Positions 19,806 to 28,244 of a stretch of DNA of 54,997 bases are shown here, piece after piece. Position numbers and translations under genes: made by a program. The stretch lies in NCBI GenBank assembly GCA_947630335.1, contig CANRHE010000002.1, forward strand, positions 1-54,997, in the 5' to 3' direction. The stretch comes from an uncultured Sphingobacterium sp. (lineage in GTDB: Bacteria; Bacteroidota; Bacteroidia; Sphingobacteriales; Sphingobacteriaceae). A model generated the notes under the pieces. That model ran no database searches. It saw only the letters and a list, made by a program, of their open reading frames with translations, and was not told the DNA's origin. Position 1 is the stretch's first letter, and the number at the start of each line of letters is the position of its first letter.

Positions 19806-19848
19806 ATAGAGAAAATACAATCAAGATATTTTAAAATATAATAAGTTC

Positions 19849-21246
19849 ATGAGAAAAAAAATGATACAGAAAAGTCAGTTTTATATAAAAAATATATTAA
19901 TATTTTTTGTTTTGAATCTATCTATTAATGTGTTGGTCGCTCAAAATCCAATTGTACAGACAAATTATACTGCTGACCCTGCACCAATGGTTTATAATAA
20001 TCGATTGTATGTTTATACAACTCATGATGAAGATGAATCAACATGGTTCAACATGAACAATTGGAGAGCCTATTCCACGAATGATATGGTGAATTGGACA
20101 GACCATGGAATTATATTGACCTATAAGGATTTTGAATGGGCTAAAGGGGATGCATGGGCTGCTCAATGTGTAGAGAAAAATGGTAAATTCTATTTATATT
20201 TACCTCTTGTTTCCAAAAAAAATAATAAGGGTGCTATTGGTGTAGCCGTTGGTGAGACTCCTTTAGGACCATTTTATGACGCTTTGGGTGAGCCTCTTTT
20301 ACAAACCGAATGGGGAGATATTGATCCTACAGTATTTATTGATGAAGATGGTCAGGCCCATATGTATTGGGGCAATCCAAAGTTGAAATATGTAAAACTA
20401 AACGAGGATATGATTTCCTATAAAGGAGATATAATAGAGGTGCCAATGACAGTGGAATCTTTCGGTAAAAGAGATGGAAATCCTAATCTTGAAAGACCTA
20501 CTAAATATGAAGAAGGCCCATGGTTATATAAAAGAAAAGATTTGTATTATCTTTTCTGGCCTGGAGGACCATTACCCGAATTCATTGGTTATTCTACTAG
20601 TAAAAAAGCCGAGGGACCTTGGAGTTATGGCGGTATAATTATGCCTGCAGAAGGTGGAGCCTTTACTAATCATCCTGGCGTTATCGATTTTAGAGGGAAA
20701 ACTTATTTTTTCTATCATAATGGAGCATTACCTGGTGGTGGCGGATTCACAAGATCAGTAGCTGTTCAGGAGCTTGACTTTAATAAAGATGGAAGTATTT
20801 CGCCAATGAAAATGACAAATGGAATTACAAATGCCTTAGCTAGTATAAATCCATATGAAGTTACACAAGCAGAAACAATATCATGGTCGGAGTCTGTGAA
20901 GGCCTTTCAAAATGATAATGTAGGGGTATTCGTTAAGGCAATGAAAGATGGTGCGTATACAAGTGTAAAAAATGTCGACTTCGGTAGTGAAGGGGCTAAT
21001 TCTTTCTTTGCCCGTGTCGGTACTACACATAATGGTGGTGTTACAATGGAAGTACGTAAGGGTAGTAAGGATGGTGATTTAATAACTACTATAAAAGTGC
21101 CGCTTACAGGTGGAGATGATCGATGGAGTAATGTTGAGGTCGCTTTAGATACGGAAGTAAAAGGTATACATGATCTTTATTTTGTATTCAGAGGTAAAGC
21201 ACCCTCCAATATTATGTATTTTAATTATTGGAAATTTAAGAAATAA
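19849..21246 (+). CDS. GH43-CBM6 arabinoxylan arabinofuranohydrolase, copy 2
   Basis: 465 residues, signal peptide to VLVAQ. It has the same plan as the gene before it: GH43 base Asp in [20 protein letters not shown], Asp in [19 protein letters not shown], acid Glu in [12 protein letters not shown], then a C-terminal CBM6 ([26 protein letters not shown]). The start [10 protein letters not shown] could also be at Met5; the choice does not affect the signal peptide. The two copies are clearly diverged, so this is an old duplication or separate acquisition rather than a recent copy. Different linkages (alpha-1,2 versus alpha-1,3, or mono- versus double-substituted xylose) are a reasonable guess. 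Fifteen bases separate it from the esterase gene that follows. Confidence 0.9.
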   Translation: MRKKMIQKSQFYIKNILIFFVLNLSINVLVAQNPIVQTNYTADPAPMVYNNRLYVYTTHDEDESTWFNMNNWRAYSTNDMVNWTDHGIILTYKDFEWAKGDAWAAQCVEKNGKFYLYLPLVSKKNNKGAIGVAVGETPLGPFYDALGEPLLQTEWGDIDPTVFIDEDGQAHMYWGNPKLKYVKLNEDMISYKGDIIEVPMTVESFGKRDGNPNLERPTKYEEGPWLYKRKDLYYLFWPGGPLPEFIGYSTSKKAEGPWSYGGIIMPAEGGAFTNHPGVIDFRGKTYFFYHNGALPGGGGFTRSVAVQELDFNKDGSISPMKMTNGITNALASINPYEVTQAETISWSESVKAFQNDNVGVFVKAMKDGAYTSVKNVDFGSEGANSFFARVGTTHNGGVTMEVRKGSKDGDLITTIKVPLTGGDDRWSNVEVALDTEVKGIHDLYFVFRGKAPSNIMYFNYWKFKK

Positions 21247-21261
21247 AATATTGTTTGGACT

Positions 21262-23130
21262 ATGAAAAGAAAAACATGTTTTATAATACTCCTGTTGTTC
21301 TTAACGATAGATTTCACGTCTGCAAAAATTAAATTACCCGCTCTGATTGGTGATCGAATGGTACTGCAGCGAGATACTGAGCTAAAAATTTGGGGATGGG
21401 CTGACGTTAACGAGAAAGTAACTGTACGTTTTCGTAATAATATATATTATACGCAAACCGGCGAAGATGGTATATGGTCAATTGTATTGCCTGCTCAACA
21501 AGCTGGAGGTCCATTTCTAATGGAAGTCAATGAAATAATCATTAGAGATATACTAATCGGGGATGTATGGCTTTGTTCTGGACAATCTAATATGGAAACT
21601 CCAATTGAAAGGTTAGTGGAGCGATTTCCTGAAATAGAAGAGTCTAATAACCATATGATTCGTTATTTTAAAGTGCCAACACAAAAAACAATTGAAACTG
21701 TTCAAGAGAATATAGCTGAGGGAGGGAAATGGTATTCGGCTATTGCATCTGAGGTAATGAATTGGACTGCTTTAGCTTATTTTTATGCGCAAGAAGCCTA
21801 TTTATATACGGGTATTCCAGTAGGTATGTTGGTATCTAGTCTTGGTGGTTCCGGAATAGAAAGCTGGATTAGTCAGGATAACCTTAAGGAGTTCCCTTCA
21901 CTTCATATAGATAAAAATGTGTTGGATAGTCTACATTGGGCTACACAAGATATAGGCGCTATTGATTGGGTAAAGAAAAATTGGGATGATGAGAATTGGT
22001 CTAAAGTACAAGTTCCTGGGAATTTGCGTGCTCAGGGTATTCAAAATAATGGGGTAATATATTTCAGAAAATCATTTGAAGTTCCTGATTATATGGAGGG
22101 GCGTCATGCTAAATTATATTTAGGAAATATGACGGATAGTGATTCAGTTTTTATTAATGGTCATTTTATTGGTTCTACATCATATATGTATCCGCCAAGA
22201 AAGTATGATATTCCAGCAGGTATATTATCTACTGGTGAAAATAATATTACTATAAGATTGCGTTCCAATTCGGTAAATGGAGGTTTTATAGAAGATAAAG
22301 TATATCAGGTTAAAGGTGATGATTTCATATTTAATCTTAGCGGCGAATGGAAATACAAAGTTGCGATCGATTATATAAAAGTAAAAAGCTATACAAGTAG
22401 ACTACAAAATATTAAAAATGCTGGGTCTGGACTGTTTAATGGAATGATATATCCTTTGAGAAATTATAAAGTTTGTGGAGTTATTTGGTATCAGGGAGAA
22501 TCAAATAGCGGAAACGCATCATTATATCAGAAATATCTAGAGAGTCTAATTTCTAATTGGAGAATATTATTTGATAAATCTACTCTACCATTTTTATTGG
22601 TACAATTACCAAATTTTATGAAGAAAAAACCAAAACCTAGTGACTCTGATTGGGCGAAAATACGTGAGGCACAATTACATGTGTCACAAAGGGTACCCCA
22701 TGTATCCATGGCTGTTACTTATGATCTAGGTGAGTGGAATGATATTCATCCACTCAATAAAAAGGATATAAGTAAAAGGCTATTTATAGGTGCTAGAAAA
22801 ATTGTATATGGTGAAAATATAAATCCTAGTGGGCCAGTATTTAATGATATGACACATGAGGATAGTAACCTAGTACTATCTTTCACAAATGTAGGAAATG
22901 GATTAGCTATTAAGAATAATAAAACTCTGAAGCATTTTGCTATCGCAGGAGAAGATCAACAGTTTGTTTGGGCGAATGCAGTTATAAAAGGAAACAAAGT
23001 TATCGTTTCTCATCCAGAGATTAAAAAACCCGTAGCGGTCAGGTATGCGTGGAGTGATAATCCTGAGGATGCAAATCTTATTAATAAAGATGGTTTACTA
23101 GCTTCTCCATTTCGCACTGATAATTGGTAA
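21262..23130 (+). CDS. CE20-like acetylesterase (split SGNH with inserted jelly roll)
   Basis: 622 residues with signal peptide to TSA. An N-terminal beta domain (KLPALIGDRMVLQRDTELKI) precedes the first half of a sialate O-acetylesterase-type SGNH hydrolase with nucleophile Ser109 in CSGQSNMETP. A GH2-like jelly roll (about 235-370; NWDDENWSKVQVPGN and VFINGHFIGSTS) interrupts it. The second half has GVIWYQGESNSG near 405 and the catalytic-type DIHPLNKKD with His496. This layout matches CE20 enzymes such as the Xanthomonas xyloglucan acetylesterase. Older annotation would be sialate O-acetylesterase, but there is no sialic acid gene here; an acetylxylan role fits. It is the last gene of this transcription unit. 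Confidence 0.87.
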   Translation: MKRKTCFIILLLFLTIDFTSAKIKLPALIGDRMVLQRDTELKIWGWADVNEKVTVRFRNNIYYTQTGEDGIWSIVLPAQQAGGPFLMEVNEIIIRDILIGDVWLCSGQSNMETPIERLVERFPEIEESNNHMIRYFKVPTQKTIETVQENIAEGGKWYSAIASEVMNWTALAYFYAQEAYLYTGIPVGMLVSSLGGSGIESWISQDNLKEFPSLHIDKNVLDSLHWATQDIGAIDWVKKNWDDENWSKVQVPGNLRAQGIQNNGVIYFRKSFEVPDYMEGRHAKLYLGNMTDSDSVFINGHFIGSTSYMYPPRKYDIPAGILSTGENNITIRLRSNSVNGGFIEDKVYQVKGDDFIFNLSGEWKYKVAIDYIKVKSYTSRLQNIKNAGSGLFNGMIYPLRNYKVCGVIWYQGESNSGNASLYQKYLESLISNWRILFDKSTLPFLLVQLPNFMKKKPKPSDSDWAKIREAQLHVSQRVPHVSMAVTYDLGEWNDIHPLNKKDISKRLFIGARKIVYGENINPSGPVFNDMTHEDSNLVLSFTNVGNGLAIKNNKTLKHFAIAGEDQQFVWANAVIKGNKVIVSHPEIKKPVAVRYAWSDNPEDANLINKDGLLASPFRTDNW

Positions 23131-23474
23131 ATATCAAACAATCAAGTATTAAATAGTACTTCATTAAATGCATCTAAATATGCAATTTGTTGAGTACATC
23201 TTTGGTTATTCTCTAAAACTAATGAGTAGAATGCCAAAAAATTGGATTCGGATTACTATTAAAACAAACTATATAAAACTATTTTTTATCATATTTTTTT
23301 ATATAAAATTTACTTTATGGTAATCTAATATGTCTTTTTAAACATTTTTATAGTTTAATAAAACAAATGTATCAGTAAGTCAAAAATAGATGTATGTATT
23401 TTTACATCTGTAATGTGTTGACGAAAATTCCGCACTTAACTTTTTATAAACTAATCATATAATTATTTAAATCC
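23131..23474. other. 344-bp gap upstream of GH115
   Basis: No gene and no convincing terminator hairpin directly after the esterase stop codon. The second half holds shared element copy B (23353-23454). The first 220 bp is AT-rich and I see nothing further in it. Confidence 0.5.
23353..23454 (+). promoter_or_regulatory. Shared xylan-locus promoter element, copy B
   Basis: 23353-23413 matches copy A (10275-10335) at 47 of 61 positions without gaps. It contains a perfect inverted repeat AGATGTA (23388-23394)/TACATCT (23403-23409) with an 8-bp spacer. The downstream block TAACTTTTTATAAACTAA (23437-23454) is shared with copy A and sits just 20 bp before the start codon, leaving little room for a leader. 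A regulator site followed by a core promoter is the simplest reading. Confidence 0.6.
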
Positions 23475-25970
23475 GTGAAGTTGATTAATCTTAAACTGAT
23501 TATTAGTATTGTTTTATTACTTTTTGTTGAGGGGTTAAATGCTCAAGAATTTGGGGTTTCGAAATTTATTTCTCAAGAAAAAACTAGCGGCTCTTTACAA
23601 ATTATTAAAAATGGCCAACCTATACCAGTATTGGTAGATACCGAAGATTTAAAAGGAGTATTACGCGCGGCTCAGAGTTTGAGGGAGGATTTTGAACGTG
23701 TTGGCGGAACTATTTCAAGTGATGTTGCATCAAAATACAGCATCATTGTTGGCACTATTGATCATTCGAGTTATATTGACTTATTAATCACTCAAAAAAA
23801 AATAAGCAAAAAAGATCTTCTAGGTAAAAATGAGAAATTTATAATTCAATTAGTTTCCAATCCAATTCCGGGAGTTGATACTGCTTTAGTAATTGCAGGT
23901 AGCGATAAGCGAGGTACAATATATGGTATATATGAATTATCGAAGCAGATAGGAGTTTCACCATGGTATTATTGGGCTGATGTCCCTGTAGAACAACATC
24001 ATAATTTATTTTTTAATCCTGGCATTTATACTGCTGGAGAGCCGGCCGTAAAATATAGAGGAATTTTCTTAAATGATGAATATCCTGCATTGACTAGATG
24101 GGCTAACTATGCTCATGGAGGATATAACAGTAAATTTTATGAAACTGTCTTTGAATTATTACTTCGTTTGAAAGGTAATTTTTTGTGGCCTGCTATGTGG
24201 GGTAATGCTTTTTATGATGATGATAAATACAATGGTGTCTTAGCAGATGAGATGGGAATAGTAATGAGTACTTCGCACCATGAACCTATGGCAAGAGCTC
24301 AACAAGAGTGGAAGCGTTATGGTAATAATAAGGAATGGGACTATAGTACAAATGAAAAAGGTTTACAACAGTTTTGGCGAGAGGGTGTAGCTCGTGCAAA
24401 GAATTGGGAAACACTTGTCACTATTGCGATGCGTGGCGACGGAGACGAGCCTATGAGTGATGAACAAAATATAAATTTGTTAGAAAAAATAGTTAAAGTT
24501 CAACGTAAAATTATTCAAGAAGTTACAGGTAAATCTCCAGAAGAAACTCCACAAGTATGGGCTTTATACAAAGAAGTACAAGACTATTATGATGAGGGTA
24601 TGCGAGTTCCGGAGGATGTAACCTTATTATTTTGTGACGATAACTGGGGGAATGTAAGAAAACTACCTGAATTAAACTCAAAACCTAGGAAAGGGGGATA
24701 CGGGATGTATTATCACTTTGATTATGTTGGAGCTCCTCGTAATACAAAATGGTTGAATGTTAGTCAAGTATCGCGTGTGTGGGAACAGATGAACTTAACC
24801 TATCAACATGGTGTAGATCGAATATGGGTTGTTAATGTTGGAGATTTAAAGCCAATGGAGTATCCTATTTCTTTTTTCTTAGATATGGCATGGGATCCGA
24901 AACAGTTCTCACCCAATAATTTATTGGCACATACTGAGGAATGGTGCATTCAACAATTTGGAGCTAAATATGGTAAAGAAGCTGCTAGATTAATCGATAT
25001 GTATACCAAATATAATCATCGTGTTACTCCAGAATTATTAGATCATAAAACATATAGTTTAGCTAATTATGATGAATTTAAAACCGTCATGCAGTCGTAT
25101 CGAAATCTATTGTTAGATGCCATGCGGTTATATAACCAACTGCCTACTAGGTATAAAGATACCTTTGATCAATTGGTGCTATTCCCAATTAATGGAATGT
25201 CTAATTTATATGATCTCTATTACGCAAAGGCGCAGAATGATTATTTCTATAGTAAAAATGATACACAAGCAAATTATTGGGCAGATCAAGTTAAAATGTG
25301 TTTTGAGAGAGATTCCTTATTGACTTTACATTTTAACACTCTTTCTGGAGGTAAATGGAAACATATGAATGATCAAGTTCGTATAGGTTACACAAGTTGG
25401 AATAATCCATCACATAGTATTATGCCTAAAGTTAATTATGTCCCAGTAAAAGAATTATCGAATATTTTTATGGAAGAGGAGGGTTATGTTTCGATTGAAG
25501 TAATGAATTATTTTAATAAGAGCGAATCAGAACAAGTACAATGGCTAGAACTTCCCAACTTAGGTAAAACATTATCTGCCATAACAACTTTGCCAGTTAC
25601 AGCAGCTCTAGATGAGAATGTTTTTTTAGAATATAAAGTGGATATTAAAAGTATTGGAGCACATAAACTAAATGTTTTAACATCTCCAACTCTAAATTAT
25701 AACTCTAATAAGGGATTACGGTATGCCGTATCCATAAATGGTGGTAAAGAAACAGTGGTAAATATTAATGGACATTATAAAGGGGAACTTGGTCAGTGGC
25801 AGGCAAGACGCATTATTGATAATATCACAACACATGAGTTTTCTAAACCTGGAGAATATACTATTCGTATTCGTCCATTAGATCAGGGAATTGTTATTCA
25901 AAAAATTATACTAGATACGGGAGGAATGAAAGCAGCATATTTAGGGCCTCCGCAGAGTAAAGTAAGATAA
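23475..25970 (+). CDS. GH115 xylan alpha-1,2-glucuronidase
   Basis: 831 residues, the normal GH115 size. It removes (4-O-methyl-)glucuronic acid from internal as well as terminal xylose residues. The start is GTG; no in-frame ATG precedes it, and the resulting signal peptide (MKLINLKLIISIVLLLFVEG to NAQ) is normal. Family motifs include GTIYGIYELSKQIGVSPWYYW, KYRGIFLNDEYPALTRWA, GNFLWPAMWGNAFYDDD, TSHHEPMARAQQEW, MRGDGDEPM and FCDDNWGN. The C-terminal ~200 residues form the beta domain seen in family structures. It opens a unit with a GH10, a GH43 and GH67, pairing internal and terminal glucuronidases. Confidence 0.95.
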   Translation: MKLINLKLIISIVLLLFVEGLNAQEFGVSKFISQEKTSGSLQIIKNGQPIPVLVDTEDLKGVLRAAQSLREDFERVGGTISSDVASKYSIIVGTIDHSSYIDLLITQKKISKKDLLGKNEKFIIQLVSNPIPGVDTALVIAGSDKRGTIYGIYELSKQIGVSPWYYWADVPVEQHHNLFFNPGIYTAGEPAVKYRGIFLNDEYPALTRWANYAHGGYNSKFYETVFELLLRLKGNFLWPAMWGNAFYDDDKYNGVLADEMGIVMSTSHHEPMARAQQEWKRYGNNKEWDYSTNEKGLQQFWREGVARAKNWETLVTIAMRGDGDEPMSDEQNINLLEKIVKVQRKIIQEVTGKSPEETPQVWALYKEVQDYYDEGMRVPEDVTLLFCDDNWGNVRKLPELNSKPRKGGYGMYYHFDYVGAPRNTKWLNVSQVSRVWEQMNLTYQHGVDRIWVVNVGDLKPMEYPISFFLDMAWDPKQFSPNNLLAHTEEWCIQQFGAKYGKEAARLIDMYTKYNHRVTPELLDHKTYSLANYDEFKTVMQSYRNLLLDAMRLYNQLPTRYKDTFDQLVLFPINGMSNLYDLYYAKAQNDYFYSKNDTQANYWADQVKMCFERDSLLTLHFNTLSGGKWKHMNDQVRIGYTSWNNPSHSIMPKVNYVPVKELSNIFMEEEGYVSIEVMNYFNKSESEQVQWLELPNLGKTLSAITTLPVTAALDENVFLEYKVDIKSIGAHKLNVLTSPTLNYNSNKGLRYAVSINGGKETVVNINGHYKGELGQWQARRIIDNITTHEFSKPGEYTIRIRPLDQGIVIQKIILDTGGMKAAYLGPPQSKVR

Positions 25971-25983
25971 AAACTAATATACC

Positions 25984-26018
25984 TTCTTATTAGGTAAGAA
26001 TGGCATAATCATTCTTAC
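25984..26018 (+). other. Two mutually exclusive hairpins between GH115 and GH10 genes
   Basis: GTAAGAATG (25994-26002) pairs perfectly with CATTCTTAC (26010-26018) across a 7-nt loop. The same left arm can instead pair upstream, TTCTTA (25984-25989) with TAAGAA (25995-26000). No U-tract follows, so this is not a standard terminator; a processing or mRNA-stability site between cistrons is possible. Confidence 0.4.
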
Positions 26019-26056
26019 TACACGAATTGCTATATAGATAAAATAAATAATAAAAT

Positions 26057-27199
26057 ATGAATATAATTAAAATACTTTTTTTGGCAGGTGTTGCAAACCT
26101 TGGTCTTGGATGTTCACCAGTTAAATCACTAAAAAGTGATAATAATAATGATGTTTTGAAAGAAGCTTTTGAAGGTAAATTCCATATTGGAACAGCATTA
26201 AATGCTAATCAAATATGGGAACGAGATCCTGCTGCAATGGCTGTTGTTAAGAAACATTTTAATTCTATTGTTGCAGAAAATTCTATGAAGAGCATGTATA
26301 TGCAGCCTTCTGAGGGTAATTTTAATTTTAAAGATTCTGACAAATTCGTTGAGTTTGGAGAGAAGAACAATATGCAAATTATCGGTCATACATTGATTTG
26401 GCATTCGCAAGCTCCTTCATGGTTTTTTGTTGACAAAGATGGCAATGACGTTTCTCGCGAAGTTTTGATTGAACGAATGCGTAAACACATTCATACTGTT
26501 GTAGGAAGATATAAAGGAAGAATACATGGCTGGGATGTTGTTAATGAGGCTATTTTGGACAATGGTGAATGGCGTAAAAGTAAATTTTACACTATAATAG
26601 GCGAGGATTTCATTCCTTTAGCGTTTCAATTTGCTCGCGAAGCTGATCCTAATACTGAATTATATTATAATGATTATTCTACAGCAATTCCTTCAAAGCG
26701 TGAGGGAATTGCTAAAATGGTAAAAAAAGTTTTAGATTCTGGACAAAGAGTAGATGCAATAGGTATGCAGGAACATAATGGATTAGATGGTCCCGCTGTG
26801 GAAGAGGTAGAAAAAACTATTTTAAGATTTTCTGATCTAGGAACTAAGGTAATGGTTACTGAAATGGATATTTCAGTATTGCCTCATGCTATGGGAAGAC
26901 CTAATACTGGTGCTGAATTGACAGATACACAAGAGTATAGGAATGAACTGAATCCATATATTGATGGTTTGCCAGAAGATGTAATGATAGCTTTGGGTAA
27001 ACGTTATGTTGATTTTTTTAGAGTGTATTTGAAACATCATGATAAAGTGTCAAGAGTGACAGTGTGGGGAGTTGGTGATGGGGATTCTTGGAAAAATGGA
27101 TGGCCGATTCCTGGAAGAACAGATTATCCATTATTATTTGATCGCTCTTATAAACCAAAACCATTCGTAAAAGATATTATAGACTTAACTAAAAATTAG
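26057..27199 (+). CDS. GH10 endo-beta-1,4-xylanase, lipoprotein
   Basis: 380 residues. The signal peptide ends in a lipobox (LGLGC, Cys19), so it is lipid-anchored in the envelope. A single GH10 barrel fills residues ~35-378: conserved NSMKSMYMQPSEGNF, GHTLIWHSQAPSWF, acid/base Glu164 in WDVVNEAI, nucleophile Glu269 in VTEMDIS and the C-terminal Trp in TVWGVGDGDSW. There is no binding module, unlike the larger GH10 of the minus-strand arm. Compact GH10 enzymes of this type in Bacteroidetes work mainly on xylo-oligosaccharides in the periplasm; which membrane face it occupies is not certain. The GH43 gene starts 3 nt after its stop codon. Confidence 0.96.
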   Translation: MNIIKILFLAGVANLGLGCSPVKSLKSDNNNDVLKEAFEGKFHIGTALNANQIWERDPAAMAVVKKHFNSIVAENSMKSMYMQPSEGNFNFKDSDKFVEFGEKNNMQIIGHTLIWHSQAPSWFFVDKDGNDVSREVLIERMRKHIHTVVGRYKGRIHGWDVVNEAILDNGEWRKSKFYTIIGEDFIPLAFQFAREADPNTELYYNDYSTAIPSKREGIAKMVKKVLDSGQRVDAIGMQEHNGLDGPAVEEVEKTILRFSDLGTKVMVTEMDISVLPHAMGRPNTGAELTDTQEYRNELNPYIDGLPEDVMIALGKRYVDFFRVYLKHHDKVSRVTVWGVGDGDSWKNGWPIPGRTDYPLLFDRSYKPKPFVKDIIDLTKN

Positions 27200-27202
27200 A
27201 AA

Positions 27203-28165
27203 ATGAATAAAGGCAGATATTTATATCCAAATGACTATATGGCTGATCCGTCAGCACATGTTTTTGAAGGGAAAATTTACATTTATCCATCACATGATTG
27301 GGAAAGCGGTATTGAAGAGAATGATAATGGCGATCATTTTAACATGAAGGATTATCATGTCTTTTCAATGGAAGAAGTCGATGGAGAAGTAATAGATCAT
27401 GGAAAAGTATTGGCTGTAGAAGATATCCCATGGTCAGGGAGACAGTTGTGGGACTCGGATGTAGCGCACAAAGATGGAAAATATTACATCTATTTTTCAT
27501 TAAAAGATAAGACAGATATTTTTCGTTTAGGAGTTGCTGTAGGGGATACTCCTTACGGACCATTTGTTGCCGAAAAAACACCTATTGACGGCAGTTATAG
27601 TATTGATCCATGTGTATTTGAGGATAATGGAGATTATTATATTTATTTTGGTGGCATATGGGGTGGGCAATTGCAGTTTTATCGCAATAATAAAATTACT
27701 TTTCCAATGTGTTTACCACATTCGCATGAGAATGCTCTTAGTCCAAAGATTGCCAAATTGACGGATAATATGCTAGAGTTTGCCGAAGAACCTCAAGACG
27801 TAATTATATTGGATGAAAATGGGAATCCTTTGAAACAAGGCGATACAGAAAGAAGATTTTTTGAAGCTTCCTGGTTACACAAATATAATGGTAAGTATTA
27901 CTTCTCTTACTCAACTGGAGATACACATTTGATTTGTTACGCTATTGGAGACAACCCTTACGGTCCATTTACTTATCAAGGGGTAATCTTGACACCAGTA
28001 ATTGGTTGGACCACGCATCATAGTATTGTTGAATTTAAGGATAAATGGTATTTATTCCACCATGACTGCGTCCCTTCAAAAGGAAAAACATGGTTGAGAA
28101 GTATGAAAGTTACTGAATTGGAATATGATGAAAATGGATTAATAAAAACAATTCAAGGTCAGTAA
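27203..28165 (+). CDS. Cytosolic GH43 (GH43_1-like) beta-xylosidase/arabinofuranosidase
   Basis: 320 residues, a single GH43 propeller with no signal peptide or extra domain. Base Asp in NDYMADPSAHVFEGKIYIYPSHD, pKa-modulating Asp in YSIDPCVFEDNGDYYIYFGG and acid Glu in RRFFEASWLHKYNGKYYFSYS. Short leaderless GH43 enzymes with the PSHDWES segment belong, as far as I recall, to subfamily 1, which contains xylosidases and arabinofuranosidases. With no export signal it should act in the cytosol on oligosaccharides brought in by the GPH transporter, delivering xylose to XylA. It sits 3 nt after the GH10 gene, and a terminator follows 10 nt after its stop codon. Confidence 0.9.
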   Translation: MNKGRYLYPNDYMADPSAHVFEGKIYIYPSHDWESGIEENDNGDHFNMKDYHVFSMEEVDGEVIDHGKVLAVEDIPWSGRQLWDSDVAHKDGKYYIYFSLKDKTDIFRLGVAVGDTPYGPFVAEKTPIDGSYSIDPCVFEDNGDYYIYFGGIWGGQLQFYRNNKITFPMCLPHSHENALSPKIAKLTDNMLEFAEEPQDVIILDENGNPLKQGDTERRFFEASWLHKYNGKYYFSYSTGDTHLICYAIGDNPYGPFTYQGVILTPVIGWTTHHSIVEFKDKWYLFHHDCVPSKGKTWLRSMKVTELEYDENGLIKTIQGQ

Positions 28166-28175
28166 TATAATTATC

Positions 28176-28213
28176 AAAAAGTATTAGTACCCCTTATGTA
28201 GCTAATACTTTTT
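28176..28213 (+). terminator. Hairpin between the GH43 and GH67 genes
   Basis: AAAAAGTATTAG (28176-28187) pairs perfectly with CTAATACTTTTT (28202-28213) across a 14-nt loop, and the 3' arm ends in five T residues. It lies 10 nt after the GH43 stop codon and 31 nt before the GH67 start, so it may be a partial terminator that lowers GH67 expression rather than a full stop. Confidence 0.75.
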
Positions 28214-28244
28214 GTTATAGGAGTAATTAAAAGTATAAACTTAT

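Noticed and set aside
21262..23130. Sialic acid metabolism implied by the sialate O-acetylesterase-like fold
   Set aside because: No other sialic acid gene is present and the domain layout fits plant-polysaccharide acetylesterases.
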